Of a DNA stretch of 10,942 nt, positions 1 to 6,324 are shown piece by piece (positions within the stretch are counted from its first letter, which is position 1; each line of letters starts with the position of its first letter). The DNA is taken from contig CATYEA010000045.1 in the NCBI GenBank assembly GCA_958405355.1, positions 1 through 10,942 on the forward strand. Direction: 5' to 3'. Under the pieces are notes generated by a model. It did not search any database. It had not been told where the DNA came from and worked only from the letters and a program-made list of their open reading frames with translations. Source of the DNA: an uncultured Lachnospiraceae bacterium. Lineage in GTDB: Bacteria > Bacillota > Clostridia > Lachnospirales > Lachnospiraceae. A program made the position numbers and the translations under genes.

Positions 1-1
1 G

Positions 2-1834
2 GGGAATGAGGCCGTTGTACGTGGAGCGGTTGAGGCCGGTATAAATTTTGCGGCATCTTATCCGGGTTCTCCGTCTTCACAGGTGCTGGGCATGTTGGGA
101 AAGATTGCCCGTGAACGTAATTTTTATGCAGAGTGGTCAACCAATGAGGTATGTGCGTTGGAAGCCTGTATTGGTGTATCACTTGCAAATGCGCGGTCGT
201 TGTGCGTTGTTAAGCAGAACGGTTTGTTATGTGTAGCCGATGCGCTTCATTGCGGCGCACAGCATGGTATTAAAGGAGGGCTTGTCATCATCACGTCGGA
301 TGACCCGAGTGCACACTCAAGTACCAATGAGTTTGACTCTCGTTATCAGGCCATGTCTGCCGATGTGCCGATGCTCGAGCCAACAAATATGCAGGAAGCA
401 AAAGATATGATTCCGTATGCTTTTGAGCTTTCCGAGAAAACGCAGCAAATGGTTATCGTGCGTTTGACGACCCGTGTCTGCCATGGACGTGGGAATGTGG
501 TTTTAGGCGAATTGCCGGAGAAACCGCACCAGATGCAGCAGGTCGGAGAGTGGGATCGTTTGACCTGCGTCAATTATTTACATGAGCCGATGCTCAAAAA
601 ACTGGATAGCATTCAGGAAATATTTGAGACCTGCCCTTACAATCATTACGAGGGTCCGGAACAGCCGAAGAAACTGATTGTTGCCGGAGGTACGGGACGA
701 CTTTATTGTCATGAAGCGATTCGCCGTCTGGAAGTCAGCGGTGAGGTTGGACTTTTGAGTCTGGCAACTGTATGGCCATTACCGGAGAATTATATTCTCC
801 AGTATTTACGTTCGGCAGAGCAGGTGCTTGTTTTAGAAGAAGTGGATCCGGTATTGGAACACAATCTGGAAGCTATTGCCGGTAAACATCGTCTGAATAT
901 TGCATTTTCAGGACGTTCCAACGGCGCGCTGCCTCGAATCGGAGAATTAAATCCGGATATCGTTATGAATGCGGTAGCTGCTCTGGCGGATACACCGGAT
1001 TATGAGGAAAAGACAGGTGTAGCGGACACACTTCCTGTGCGTGATCTGACCTTCTGTGCCGGATGTCCGCATCGTGCCACATTCTATTTACTAAAGAAAG
1101 CATTAAAATATGAGAAAAATCCAGGTATCGTTGTCGGCGATATCGGATGTTACATTATGTCCAGTCAGGCGGCCGGTTTCTGGGCTTATCAGGCATGCAA
1201 TGCCATGGGTTCCGGTGTAAATCTGGCGGAAGGTCTTGGACAGCTGACAGCCTATGGTTTGGACCAGAAGGTTGTTACCATGTGCGGTGACTCCACATTC
1301 TTCCATACCATTATTCCTGGACTTGTTAATGCCAGCTATCATCATGCAAATATGCTGCTCATGGTTTTAGATAATTCAGCAACGGCGATGACCGGCTTCC
1401 AGCCGCATCCGGGAACTGGAATTACAGCGATGGGTGACTATACACAGGCTATGTCTATTGAAAAAATCTGTGAAGCCATCGGCTGTCAGGTAACGATTGC
1501 CGATCCGTTTGATGTAAAAGGCACATCAAAAATCCTCCGGGATTTATTAGATCAGGATGGTTTGAAAGTGCTTATCATGAAGCAGCCTTGTGCAACACTG
1601 ATGTCCAAACAGACCACAAAACGTCTCAAAGTTTATGTGGATCAGGATATCTGTTACGGCGATGGCTGTGGCTGTGATAAATTTTGCAGCCGTGTCTGGG
1701 GATGCCCGGGTAATTCATGGGATTTCACAAAGAATAAAGCTAAAATTGATCCAATGTCCTGTGTGGGCTGTGGTGTTTGTGCACAGCTTTGTCCGTCCGG
1801 TGCTATTAAAGTGGAAGGCGGTGAGGAAGAATGA
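2..1834 (+). CDS. iorA: Indolepyruvate:ferredoxin oxidoreductase-type alpha subunit (5' partial)
   Basis: This is the large subunit of a thiamine-pyrophosphate 2-oxoacid:ferredoxin oxidoreductase. The family converts aryl-pyruvates, CoA and oxidised ferredoxin to acyl-CoA, CO2 and reduced ferredoxin in the cytoplasm. The frame is open from base 2, so the start lies upstream; about 610 residues are visible and only the extreme N-terminus is missing. The first visible residues, GNEAVVRGAVEAG then YPGSPSS, are typical of the IorA N-terminal domain. EWSTNE (nt 131-148) carries the probable catalytic glutamate. The TPP/Mg site is GDS at nt 1286-1294 with LDN about 28 residues later, then the IorA-typical GFQPHPGTG. 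CAGCPHR and GDIGCY precede it. The C-terminus has two iron-sulfur motifs: an expanded one (CYGDGCGCDKFC, later GCPG) and a classical CVGCGVCAQLCP. Where many IorA proteins read KHVGLN, this one has KQNGLL, so the substrate may differ from indolepyruvate. The stop overlaps iorB by ATGA. Family is clear; substrate is inferred. Confidence 0.93.
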   Translation, partial: GNEAVVRGAVEAGINFAASYPGSPSSQVLGMLGKIARERNFYAEWSTNEVCALEACIGVSLANARSLCVVKQNGLLCVADALHCGAQHGIKGGLVIITSDDPSAHSSTNEFDSRYQAMSADVPMLEPTNMQEAKDMIPYAFELSEKTQQMVIVRLTTRVCHGRGNVVLGELPEKPHQMQQVGEWDRLTCVNYLHEPMLKKLDSIQEIFETCPYNHYEGPEQPKKLIVAGGTGRLYCHEAIRRLEVSGEVGLLSLATVWPLPENYILQYLRSAEQVLVLEEVDPVLEHNLEAIAGKHRLNIAFSGRSNGALPRIGELNPDIVMNAVAALADTPDYEEKTGVADTLPVRDLTFCAGCPHRATFYLLKKALKYEKNPGIVVGDIGCYIMSSQAAGFWAYQACNAMGSGVNLAEGLGQLTAYGLDQKVVTMCGDSTFFHTIIPGLVNASYHHANMLLMVLDNSATAMTGFQPHPGTGITAMGDYTQAMSIEKICEAIGCQVTIADPFDVKGTSKILRDLLDQDGLKVLIMKQPCATLMSKQTTKRLKVYVDQDICYGDGCGCDKFCSRVWGCPGNSWDFTKNKAKIDPMSCVGCGVCAQLCPSGAIKVEGGEEE

Positions 1835-2466
1835 AAAAATTACGATTTGATCCGCTGAACATCGTTATCTGCGGTATTGGCGGTCAGGGAAATGTACTGG
1901 CTTCCGAAATCGTTGCCAGCACGATGAATGACATGGGCTACCGGGTTGCCGTTGGAGAAACCTATGGCGCATCCCAGAGGGGCGGCTCCGTTATGAGTCA
2001 TGTGCGAGTGTCTGAATCTGAGGATTTGGGTGTTTTGATTCCTTCCGGTGAAGCTCATATCATCATCGGATTTGAACCGCTGGAGACACTTCGTATGGCA
2101 CGTCAGTATGCCGGACCGAATACGATGGTCATTTATGATCCTCGTCCGATTTATCCGCTGGGAGTCTTACAGGGAAATCAGACCTATCCATCCATCGAGG
2201 ATATTACAAAAGAACTTGAAGCATTGACAGCAGAAGCCCATGCGGTACGGGCTGCAGATATTGCTATGGAAATTGGTGATACGAGAGCTGCCAATGTGGC
2301 GCTGCTCGGCGCATTCAGCCGTCTTCCGGGATCACCGTTAAATACAGAAGAGCTGGCCGTTATTTTGACACAGCGTTTCCAGAGACGTGCTCTGGAAATT
2401 AACCAGAAAGCTTTTGCAAAGGGCTGCGAAGCCATCGACGGGGAAGGAGGCAGCGCAGATGAATGA
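1831..2466 (+). CDS. iorB: Indolepyruvate:ferredoxin oxidoreductase-type beta subunit
   Basis: This 211-residue protein is the small partner of IorA, equivalent to the gamma domain of pyruvate:ferredoxin oxidoreductase, and should form a complex with the upstream product. The N-terminus carries the glycine-rich motif ICGIGGQGNVLASEI (about residues 11-25), then GETYGASQRGGSVMSHVR (about 42-59), both hallmarks of the family. The middle segment GFEPLETLRMARQY is also typical. Length matches stand-alone IorB proteins, so the gene is complete. The ATG at 1831 overlaps the iorA stop by four bases, and GTGAGGAAG just upstream can serve as a ribosome site, so translational coupling is likely. The 3' end overlaps the next small gene by eight bases and contains its ribosome binding site. 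I see no damage to the reading frame. Confidence 0.93.
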   Translation: MKKLRFDPLNIVICGIGGQGNVLASEIVASTMNDMGYRVAVGETYGASQRGGSVMSHVRVSESEDLGVLIPSGEAHIIIGFEPLETLRMARQYAGPNTMVIYDPRPIYPLGVLQGNQTYPSIEDITKELEALTAEAHAVRAADIAMEIGDTRAANVALLGAFSRLPGSPLNTEELAVILTQRFQRRALEINQKAFAKGCEAIDGEGGSADE

Positions 2467-2719
2467 CATTATTACTGTACATTTTCAGCATCATACAACA
2501 GATGCAACGCTGGATTTAAAGCTCCCTAGAAATACGGTGATTGATACACTGACACCACATTTATACGAAGCCGGATTTATAGACCCCCAGAAGCCGGGGT
2601 ATAGATATCTTGTTCAGGATCATCTTTGCGGTTCCAATCATATTCTTGGAAACTATCTGCCGGACAGTGCGGATGAGATGACTGTAAAGGTATTTAATAT
2701 ACCGACGATTATGACATAG
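2459..2719 (+). CDS. Small ubiquitin-fold-like protein (YukD/EsaB-like), unknown role
   Basis: This encodes an 86-residue protein. I chose the ATG at 2459 rather than the in-frame ATG at 2387, because AAGGAGG (2444-2450) sits 8 nt before it and the upstream extension lies entirely inside iorB. The layout resembles a beta-grasp fold: a beta hairpin (ITVHFQ, then ATLDLKLP), a helix (TVIDTLTPHLYEAGF), a strand (YRYLVQDH), the segment NHILGNYLPDSADEMTVKVF, which recalls the L-x-x-Y-x-x-x-x-x-D ending of YukD/EsaB ubiquitin-like proteins. There is no C-terminal Gly-Gly (it ends PTIMT), so it is not a sulfur carrier of the ThiS/MoaD kind. It has one cysteine, so it cannot hold an iron-sulfur cluster alone. 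No other type VII secretion gene is visible here. Its position between iorB and the FrhB-like gene suggests a structural or regulatory role in the redox complex. The fold call is from pattern only; the gene itself is well supported. Confidence 0.8.
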   Translation: MNDIITVHFQHHTTDATLDLKLPRNTVIDTLTPHLYEAGFIDPQKPGYRYLVQDHLCGSNHILGNYLPDSADEMTVKVFNIPTIMT

Positions 2720-2731
2720 GGGGGATATGAA

Positions 2732-3790
2732 ATGTTAAGTACATTTGCACTTGATACACAAGTGATCAAGCCTGGTCTTTGTACGGGCTGCGGTGCTTGC
2801 CAGGGCATGTGCCCTTATTGGGATTCTTATGAAGGCCGTACAATATGTTTTTTTGACTGTGAGCGCACAGAAGGACGCTGTCAGGCGTTCTGTCCGCGCA
2901 TGCCGGCAGATTTGGATGCTCTGAAAAATAAATTCTTTCCGGCAGAAACACTGACACCGGAAATCGGACCGTTTCGGGGACTGTACCTGACACGGGCCAC
3001 AGACCCGGCTATCCGCGGCAATGCCCAGCATGGCGGCACGATGACCGCACTGGTGGAGCTGGCTCTGAAAGAAGGTTTTATCGATTCTGCCGTGTTGACA
3101 AAATCCAAAGGCGGTTTGGATGCAGAAGGCGTTCTTGCCACAACAGCCGAAGAAATTCGGGCCTGTTCCGGAAGCACTTTCCAGATTCCGCCAACACTGG
3201 CTGTTTTAAACCGGGCATTAAAAGAAAATCAATATCATAAAATCGGCGTTGTCGGGACACCGTGTAAAACACTGGCTGTCTATAAGATGAAATCCAAACC
3301 ATTGCCGGAAAATGATAACAATGCGGATAATATTGGAATGGTATTCGGCTTATTCTGCGGTTGGGGCTTAGAGTGGAATGACATTCACAACCTGACAGCG
3401 AAATATGCAGATCCGGAAAAAGTAAGCCATATGGATATTCCACCAAGCAAATATCATTCTCTGGTACTCCGTGAGGATGGAAAAGATATTTCTGTAGACC
3501 TGGATGAAGTTAATCCGATCGTGCGCCAGGCTTGTCATGCCTGTACAGATATGACGGCAGAATTCAGTGATCTGTCTGTGGGCGGCGCCCGCAGTGCTGA
3601 TGGCTGGGATGTGGATAAAGGCTGGAATCAGGTCATCGTCCGCACAGAAAAGGGTGAACAGCTCTTGAATCTGGCCCGGGAGAAAGGCATTCTGGAGTTC
3701 AAGGATGTACCGGAAACCGGACTTGAAAAGATTAAAAATGCTTCGATGGGCAAGAAACGCAACGGAACAAACTATCTGAACAGTCTGTAA
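2732..3790 (+). CDS. FrhB-family (coenzyme F420 hydrogenase/dehydrogenase beta-like) iron-sulfur protein
   Basis: This is a 352-residue cytoplasmic electron-transfer protein. Residues 17-27 form a CTGCGACQGMC ferredoxin motif with proline following. A second cysteine set lies at C39, C43, C50 and C54. The FrhB N-terminal domain follows at about 80-155 (RGNAQHGGTMTALVELAL). The FrhB C-terminal domain contains GVVGTPCKTLA (172-182), FGLFCGWG (205-212) and the family signature CHACTDMTAEFSDLSVGG (268-285). FrhB proteins normally carry flavin and iron-sulfur clusters and pass electrons between F420 or another carrier and a partner. Clostridia generally do not make F420, so ferredoxin, or a flavin or thiol partner, is more likely here. 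GGGGGG (2719-2724) lies 7 nt before the ATG; an ATG at 2727 is closed by a stop after three codons. The gene is 12 nt after the small ubiquitin-like gene and ends the operon before a strong hairpin. Family is confident; partner unknown. Confidence 0.88.
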   Translation: MLSTFALDTQVIKPGLCTGCGACQGMCPYWDSYEGRTICFFDCERTEGRCQAFCPRMPADLDALKNKFFPAETLTPEIGPFRGLYLTRATDPAIRGNAQHGGTMTALVELALKEGFIDSAVLTKSKGGLDAEGVLATTAEEIRACSGSTFQIPPTLAVLNRALKENQYHKIGVVGTPCKTLAVYKMKSKPLPENDNNADNIGMVFGLFCGWGLEWNDIHNLTAKYADPEKVSHMDIPPSKYHSLVLREDGKDISVDLDEVNPIVRQACHACTDMTAEFSDLSVGGARSADGWDVDKGWNQVIVRTEKGEQLLNLAREKGILEFKDVPETGLEKIKNASMGKKRNGTNYLNSL

Positions 3791-3816
3791 TACAATATGC
3801 TCAGAAAAAATAAATA

Positions 3817-3870
3817 GGCTCCCCTTGAATTAGACAGATTGATAATACATGTCTATTTCAGGGCGGAGCC
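3817..3870 (+). terminator. Long hairpin terminator after the redox operon
   Basis: GGCTCC (3817-3822) pairs with GGAGCC (3865-3870). The stem continues with CCTTGAA (3823-3829) against TTCAGGG (3857-3863, one G-T pair), then TAGACA (3831-3836) against TGTCTA (3850-3855). There is a bulged C at 3864, a T-T mismatch and a loop of 13 nt. The tail TTATTGTGTATT is T-rich but interrupted, and the upstream side is A-rich (AAAAAATAAATA), so the hairpin could also work on the opposite strand. It begins 26 nt after the FrhB-like stop and fits the end of the operon. Termination strength is inferred. Confidence 0.75.
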
Positions 3871-3907
3871 TTATTGTGTATTATAATGGGAATTTCAAAA
3901 ATTAAGT

Positions 3908-3940
3908 TCAGATTTTTGGACAAAATGTCAGATTTTGGGA
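3908..3940 (+). promoter_or_regulatory. Pair of 13-nt direct repeats, candidate activator site
   Basis: TCAGATTTTTGGA (3908-3920) and TCAGATTTTGGGA (3928-3940) match at 12 of 13 positions and are offset by exactly 20 nt, about two helical turns. Many AraC-type regulators bind direct repeats at this spacing on one face of the helix. The second repeat ends immediately before the weak -35 position of the promoter proposed for the transporter operon, the classical place for an activator. The same segment also holds two small inverted repeats: CAAAAT/ATTTTG (3921-3937, 5-nt centre) and GACA/TGTC (3919-3929, 3-nt centre). The AraC-type response regulator encoded at 9733-10581 is the obvious candidate to bind. 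The repeats are seen directly; the function is inferred. Confidence 0.5.
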
Positions 3941-3969
3941 TGGTGGAAATAAAATATCTAAAGTATACT
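3941..3969 (+). promoter_or_regulatory. Probable promoter of the transporter operon (weak -35)
   Basis: TATACT (3964-3969) is a good -10 element. Seventeen nt upstream is TGGTGG (3941-3946), a poor match to TTGACA that shares only the second T and the third G. Such a weak -35 directly after the direct repeats fits a promoter needing an activator. The start of transcription would fall near 3976, leaving a leader of about 40 nt before the binding protein ATG. TATAAT at 3882-3887 is an alternative -10, but I found no acceptable -35 at a suitable distance from it. Confidence 0.4.
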
Positions 3970-4014
3970 TCTTCTATAAAAACCATTTAAGGTGGAGAAG
4001 GAGGAACGTTTAAT

Positions 4015-5124
4015 ATGAAAAAAAATTGGCGTAACAAAGTAGCAGTCGGGTTATCCGCAATTATGGTCATGGGAGCACTTGTCGGCTGCGGCGGCGGAGA
4101 TAGTAAAGAAACTACAGCAGCCAGCGATGAAACGGGGGAAACAACAGCTGCTGCAGCGGATGGTGAGGTGGAAGACCTTTCATCAGATAATACATTAACA
4201 TTATATTCGACAGAGTCGGATGACTTGATCAATCTGATTGTTCCTGGATTTGAAGAAGAAACAGGTATTAAAGTAGATATCATTACCGGAGGTTCGGGAG
4301 AGATTCTGAAACGTCTCCAGTCTGAATCCAACGAACCGATTGCGGATGTATTACTTGGATGCAGTTACTTGATGGCTAAATCCAATGAAGATTTATTCCA
4401 GGAATATGTATCTCCAAATGAGGAATATGTTCTGGACGAATTCAAGAGTGATGGAGCTATTAATCAGTATAAGATGGGCTGCAGTGTATTGTTGGTAAAT
4501 AAAGATTTAGTCGGCGATATCGAAATCAAAGGCTATGAAGATCTGTTAAATCCGGAACTTAAAGGAAAAATTGCAACAGCCGATGCTGCTGGTTCCAGTT
4601 CTGCATTTGACCATTTGACAAATATTCTGGTAGATTTCTCTGAAGAAGGCCAGTATGAAAGTGAAGCAGCCTGGGAATATGTTCAGGAACTTTTAAATAA
4701 CATCGATGGTAATGTTCTTGAATCCTCCAGTGCCGTACATAAAGGTGTTGTTGAAGGCGAATATGCCGTAGGTATTACTTACGAAGATCCGGCCTGCAGT
4801 TATATCATGGATGGCGCTGACAATGTTGAGGTTGTTTACATGGAAGAAGGCGTTGTTATGTGTGGTTCCGCGCTGATGGTTGTAAACGGAACAGATCACC
4901 TGACCAATGCACAGAAATTCGTTGATTATGTATTAAGTGAAGAAATTCAGAACAAATTCGGAACCGAAGCCTGCCTGCGTGGTGTTCGTTCAGATTCCGT
5001 TGTTGGTGATCATATGGCACCGCTTGACGAGATCAATACAATCACAACAGACTTTGCTTATGTTTCCGAACATAAAGATGAATGGGCTGAAAAATGGACC
5101 GAATGTGTAACAAACGTTGAATAA
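4015..5124 (+). CDS. ABC transporter solute-binding lipoprotein (AfuA/FbpA-like, family 1)
   Basis: This is a 369-residue extracellular binding protein that would deliver ligand to the downstream permease. The N-terminus is a lipoprotein signal: charged MKKNWRNK, a hydrophobic core and the lipobox LVGC with the lipidated cysteine at 25. A flexible Gly/Thr/Ala/Glu-rich linker runs to about residue 55. The binding domain covers about 60-345, with LTLYSTESDDLINLIVPGF, the GGSGEILKRL segment (92-101) and VGITYEDPA (252-260). This outline fits the family that includes FbpA-type ferric binders, AfuA-type sugar-phosphate binders and phosphonate binders. The adjacent tyrosine pair of ferric binders is absent; TYED and YMEEG stand in this region, favouring an organic ligand. 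Six further cysteines (116, 156, 261, 283, 320, 364) are unusual for the family. AAGGAGG (3998-4004) lies 10 nt before the ATG. A terminator hairpin follows, probably raising its level over the membrane parts. The ligand is not determined. Confidence 0.88.
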   Translation: MKKNWRNKVAVGLSAIMVMGALVGCGGGDSKETTAASDETGETTAAAADGEVEDLSSDNTLTLYSTESDDLINLIVPGFEEETGIKVDIITGGSGEILKRLQSESNEPIADVLLGCSYLMAKSNEDLFQEYVSPNEEYVLDEFKSDGAINQYKMGCSVLLVNKDLVGDIEIKGYEDLLNPELKGKIATADAAGSSSAFDHLTNILVDFSEEGQYESEAAWEYVQELLNNIDGNVLESSSAVHKGVVEGEYAVGITYEDPACSYIMDGADNVEVVYMEEGVVMCGSALMVVNGTDHLTNAQKFVDYVLSEEIQNKFGTEACLRGVRSDSVVGDHMAPLDEINTITTDFAYVSEHKDEWAEKWTECVTNVE

Positions 5125-5143
5125 TTGATCGTTAAATGCAAAG

Positions 5144-5184
5144 GAGAGGATGCCCCATAGTTTTGGGGTATCCTCTCAATTTTT
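5144..5184 (+). terminator. Strong intrinsic terminator between binding protein and ATPase genes
   Basis: A 14-pair stem runs from 5144-5157 to 5164-5177 (GAGAGGATGCCCCA against TTGGGGTATCCTCTC from 5163), with one G-T pair and a six-base loop. AA and then TTTTT (5180-5184) follow. This is a textbook rho-independent terminator, lying 19 nt after the binding protein stop and 33 nt before the ATPase start. As no clear promoter follows it, it probably lets some transcripts through, giving many binding protein messages and fewer transporter messages. Formation is well supported; the degree of read-through is inferred. Confidence 0.88.
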
Positions 5185-5217
5185 AAATAAAAATCTGGAT
5201 GAAAAGGCGGAATGAAT

Positions 5218-6324
5218 ATGAGCTACCCTATTACATTTGAACATGCCGTAAAAAAGTATGGCGATAATATCATTATACCGGACCTCTCGCTGGAGATTCA
5301 TGACGGAGAATTTTTTACGTTGCTGGGACCTTCGGGATGTGGAAAAACAACACTGCTGCGTATGGTAGCCGGTTTTAATTCCATTGAGGGCGGAGAAATA
5401 CGATTTAAAGATAAAGTGATCAACAATGTGGCTCCGTCAAAACGGAATATCGGTATGGTTTTCCAGAACTATGCGATTTTTCCTCATCTGACGGTGTTTA
5501 AAAATGTGGCCTTTGGCCTTCAGGAACGGAAAGTGGATAAACAGGAAATTACCCGGCGGGTGGACGAGATTTTAAAAACGGTACATATCGAAAATCTTCG
5601 TGACCGTCTGCCACAGAACATGTCCGGAGGTCAGCAGCAGCGCGTTGCCTTGGCACGGGCCATAGTGGTTGAGCCGGATGTATTATTAATGGATGAACCA
5701 CTTTCAAATCTGGATGCCAAGCTTCGCGTGGAAATGCGTAATGTTATCCGTGAAATACAGCATGAAGTAGGAATTACAACGATCTATGTAACCCATGATC
5801 AGGAAGAAGCCCTTGCAATCAGCGATCGTATCGGAGTTATGCACAATGGGGTCCTTCAGCATGTGGGCAGACCGCAGAACATTTATCAGCGGCCGGCCAA
5901 TGAATTTGTAGCTACTTTTATCGGACGCAGTAACATTCTGGATGCACATTGTGTCCTTGGATTGAATGAATTTGTCCTCGAATTTGACGGGGGCTATAAA
6001 GTAAAGGTCGGAAATCTTCTTCCGGAAGCTAAAAATACGGATAAGGTGCGGGTTTCTGTGCGGCCGGAAGAATTTATTATTACCGAGGGCGAAGAGGGGA
6101 TTTCTGGAACTATTCGTGACAGCGTATTCCTTGGATTAAATACCCATTATTTTATTACGTTGGATAATGGCCAGGAAGTTGAAACTATTTCCGAGTCTGA
6201 GCTGGAAGGAATTATCCAGAATGGAAGCCGGGTTCGATTGAAGGTCAAAGCAAATAAAATCAATGTTTTCAACGCGGACGGAAGCATGAACCTGACCCAG
6301 GGGGTGGTGAATGATGTCAAATAA
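5218..6324 (+). CDS. ABC transporter ATP-binding protein with C-terminal TOBE-like region
   Basis: This 368-residue ATPase powers the importer at the cytoplasmic face of the membrane. I chose the ATG at 5218 because GGCGG (5206-5210) is 7 nt upstream; the in-frame ATG at 5212 is only 1 nt from it and adds two residues. Numbering from 5218, Walker A GPSGCGKT is at 37-44, the Q-loop VFQNYAIFPHLT at about 81-92, the signature MSGGQQQR at about 135-142, Walker B VLLMDEP at about 155-161, the D-loop SNLDAK follows and the H-loop histidine in YVTHDQEEA is at 193. From about 235 to the end is the regulatory TOBE-like part (VRPEEFII, GTIRDSVFLGLNTHYFITL) seen in the PotA/FbpC/MalK group. All ATPase residues are intact. 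Its 3' end overlaps the permease gene by 14 nt. The substrate cannot be read from this subunit. Confidence 0.95.
   Translation: MSYPITFEHAVKKYGDNIIIPDLSLEIHDGEFFTLLGPSGCGKTTLLRMVAGFNSIEGGEIRFKDKVINNVAPSKRNIGMVFQNYAIFPHLTVFKNVAFGLQERKVDKQEITRRVDEILKTVHIENLRDRLPQNMSGGQQQRVALARAIVVEPDVLLMDEPLSNLDAKLRVEMRNVIREIQHEVGITTIYVTHDQEEALAISDRIGVMHNGVLQHVGRPQNIYQRPANEFVATFIGRSNILDAHCVLGLNEFVLEFDGGYKVKVGNLLPEAKNTDKVRVSVRPEEFIITEGEEGISGTIRDSVFLGLNTHYFITLDNGQEVETISESELEGIIQNGSRVRLKVKANKINVFNADGSMNLTQGVVNDVK

Noticed and set aside
2387..2458. Upstream ATG giving a 110-residue version of the small ubiquitin-like protein
   Set aside because: The extra 24 residues lie fully within iorB, and a strong AAGGAGG is correctly placed for the later ATG at 2459.
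2459..2719. Calling the small protein a ThiS/MoaD sulfur carrier
   Set aside because: The C-terminus ends PTIMT without the required Gly-Gly, and no activating enzyme gene is nearby.
3078..3446. Minus-strand open frame of 122 codons within the FrhB-like gene
   Set aside because: The plus-strand frame carries full FrhB family motifs; the minus frame has none.
3882..3887. TATAAT as the main -10 of the transporter operon
   Set aside because: No acceptable -35 lies 16-18 nt upstream, since that space is the right arm of the terminator hairpin. TATACT at 3964-3969 with the adjacent repeats is a better candidate.
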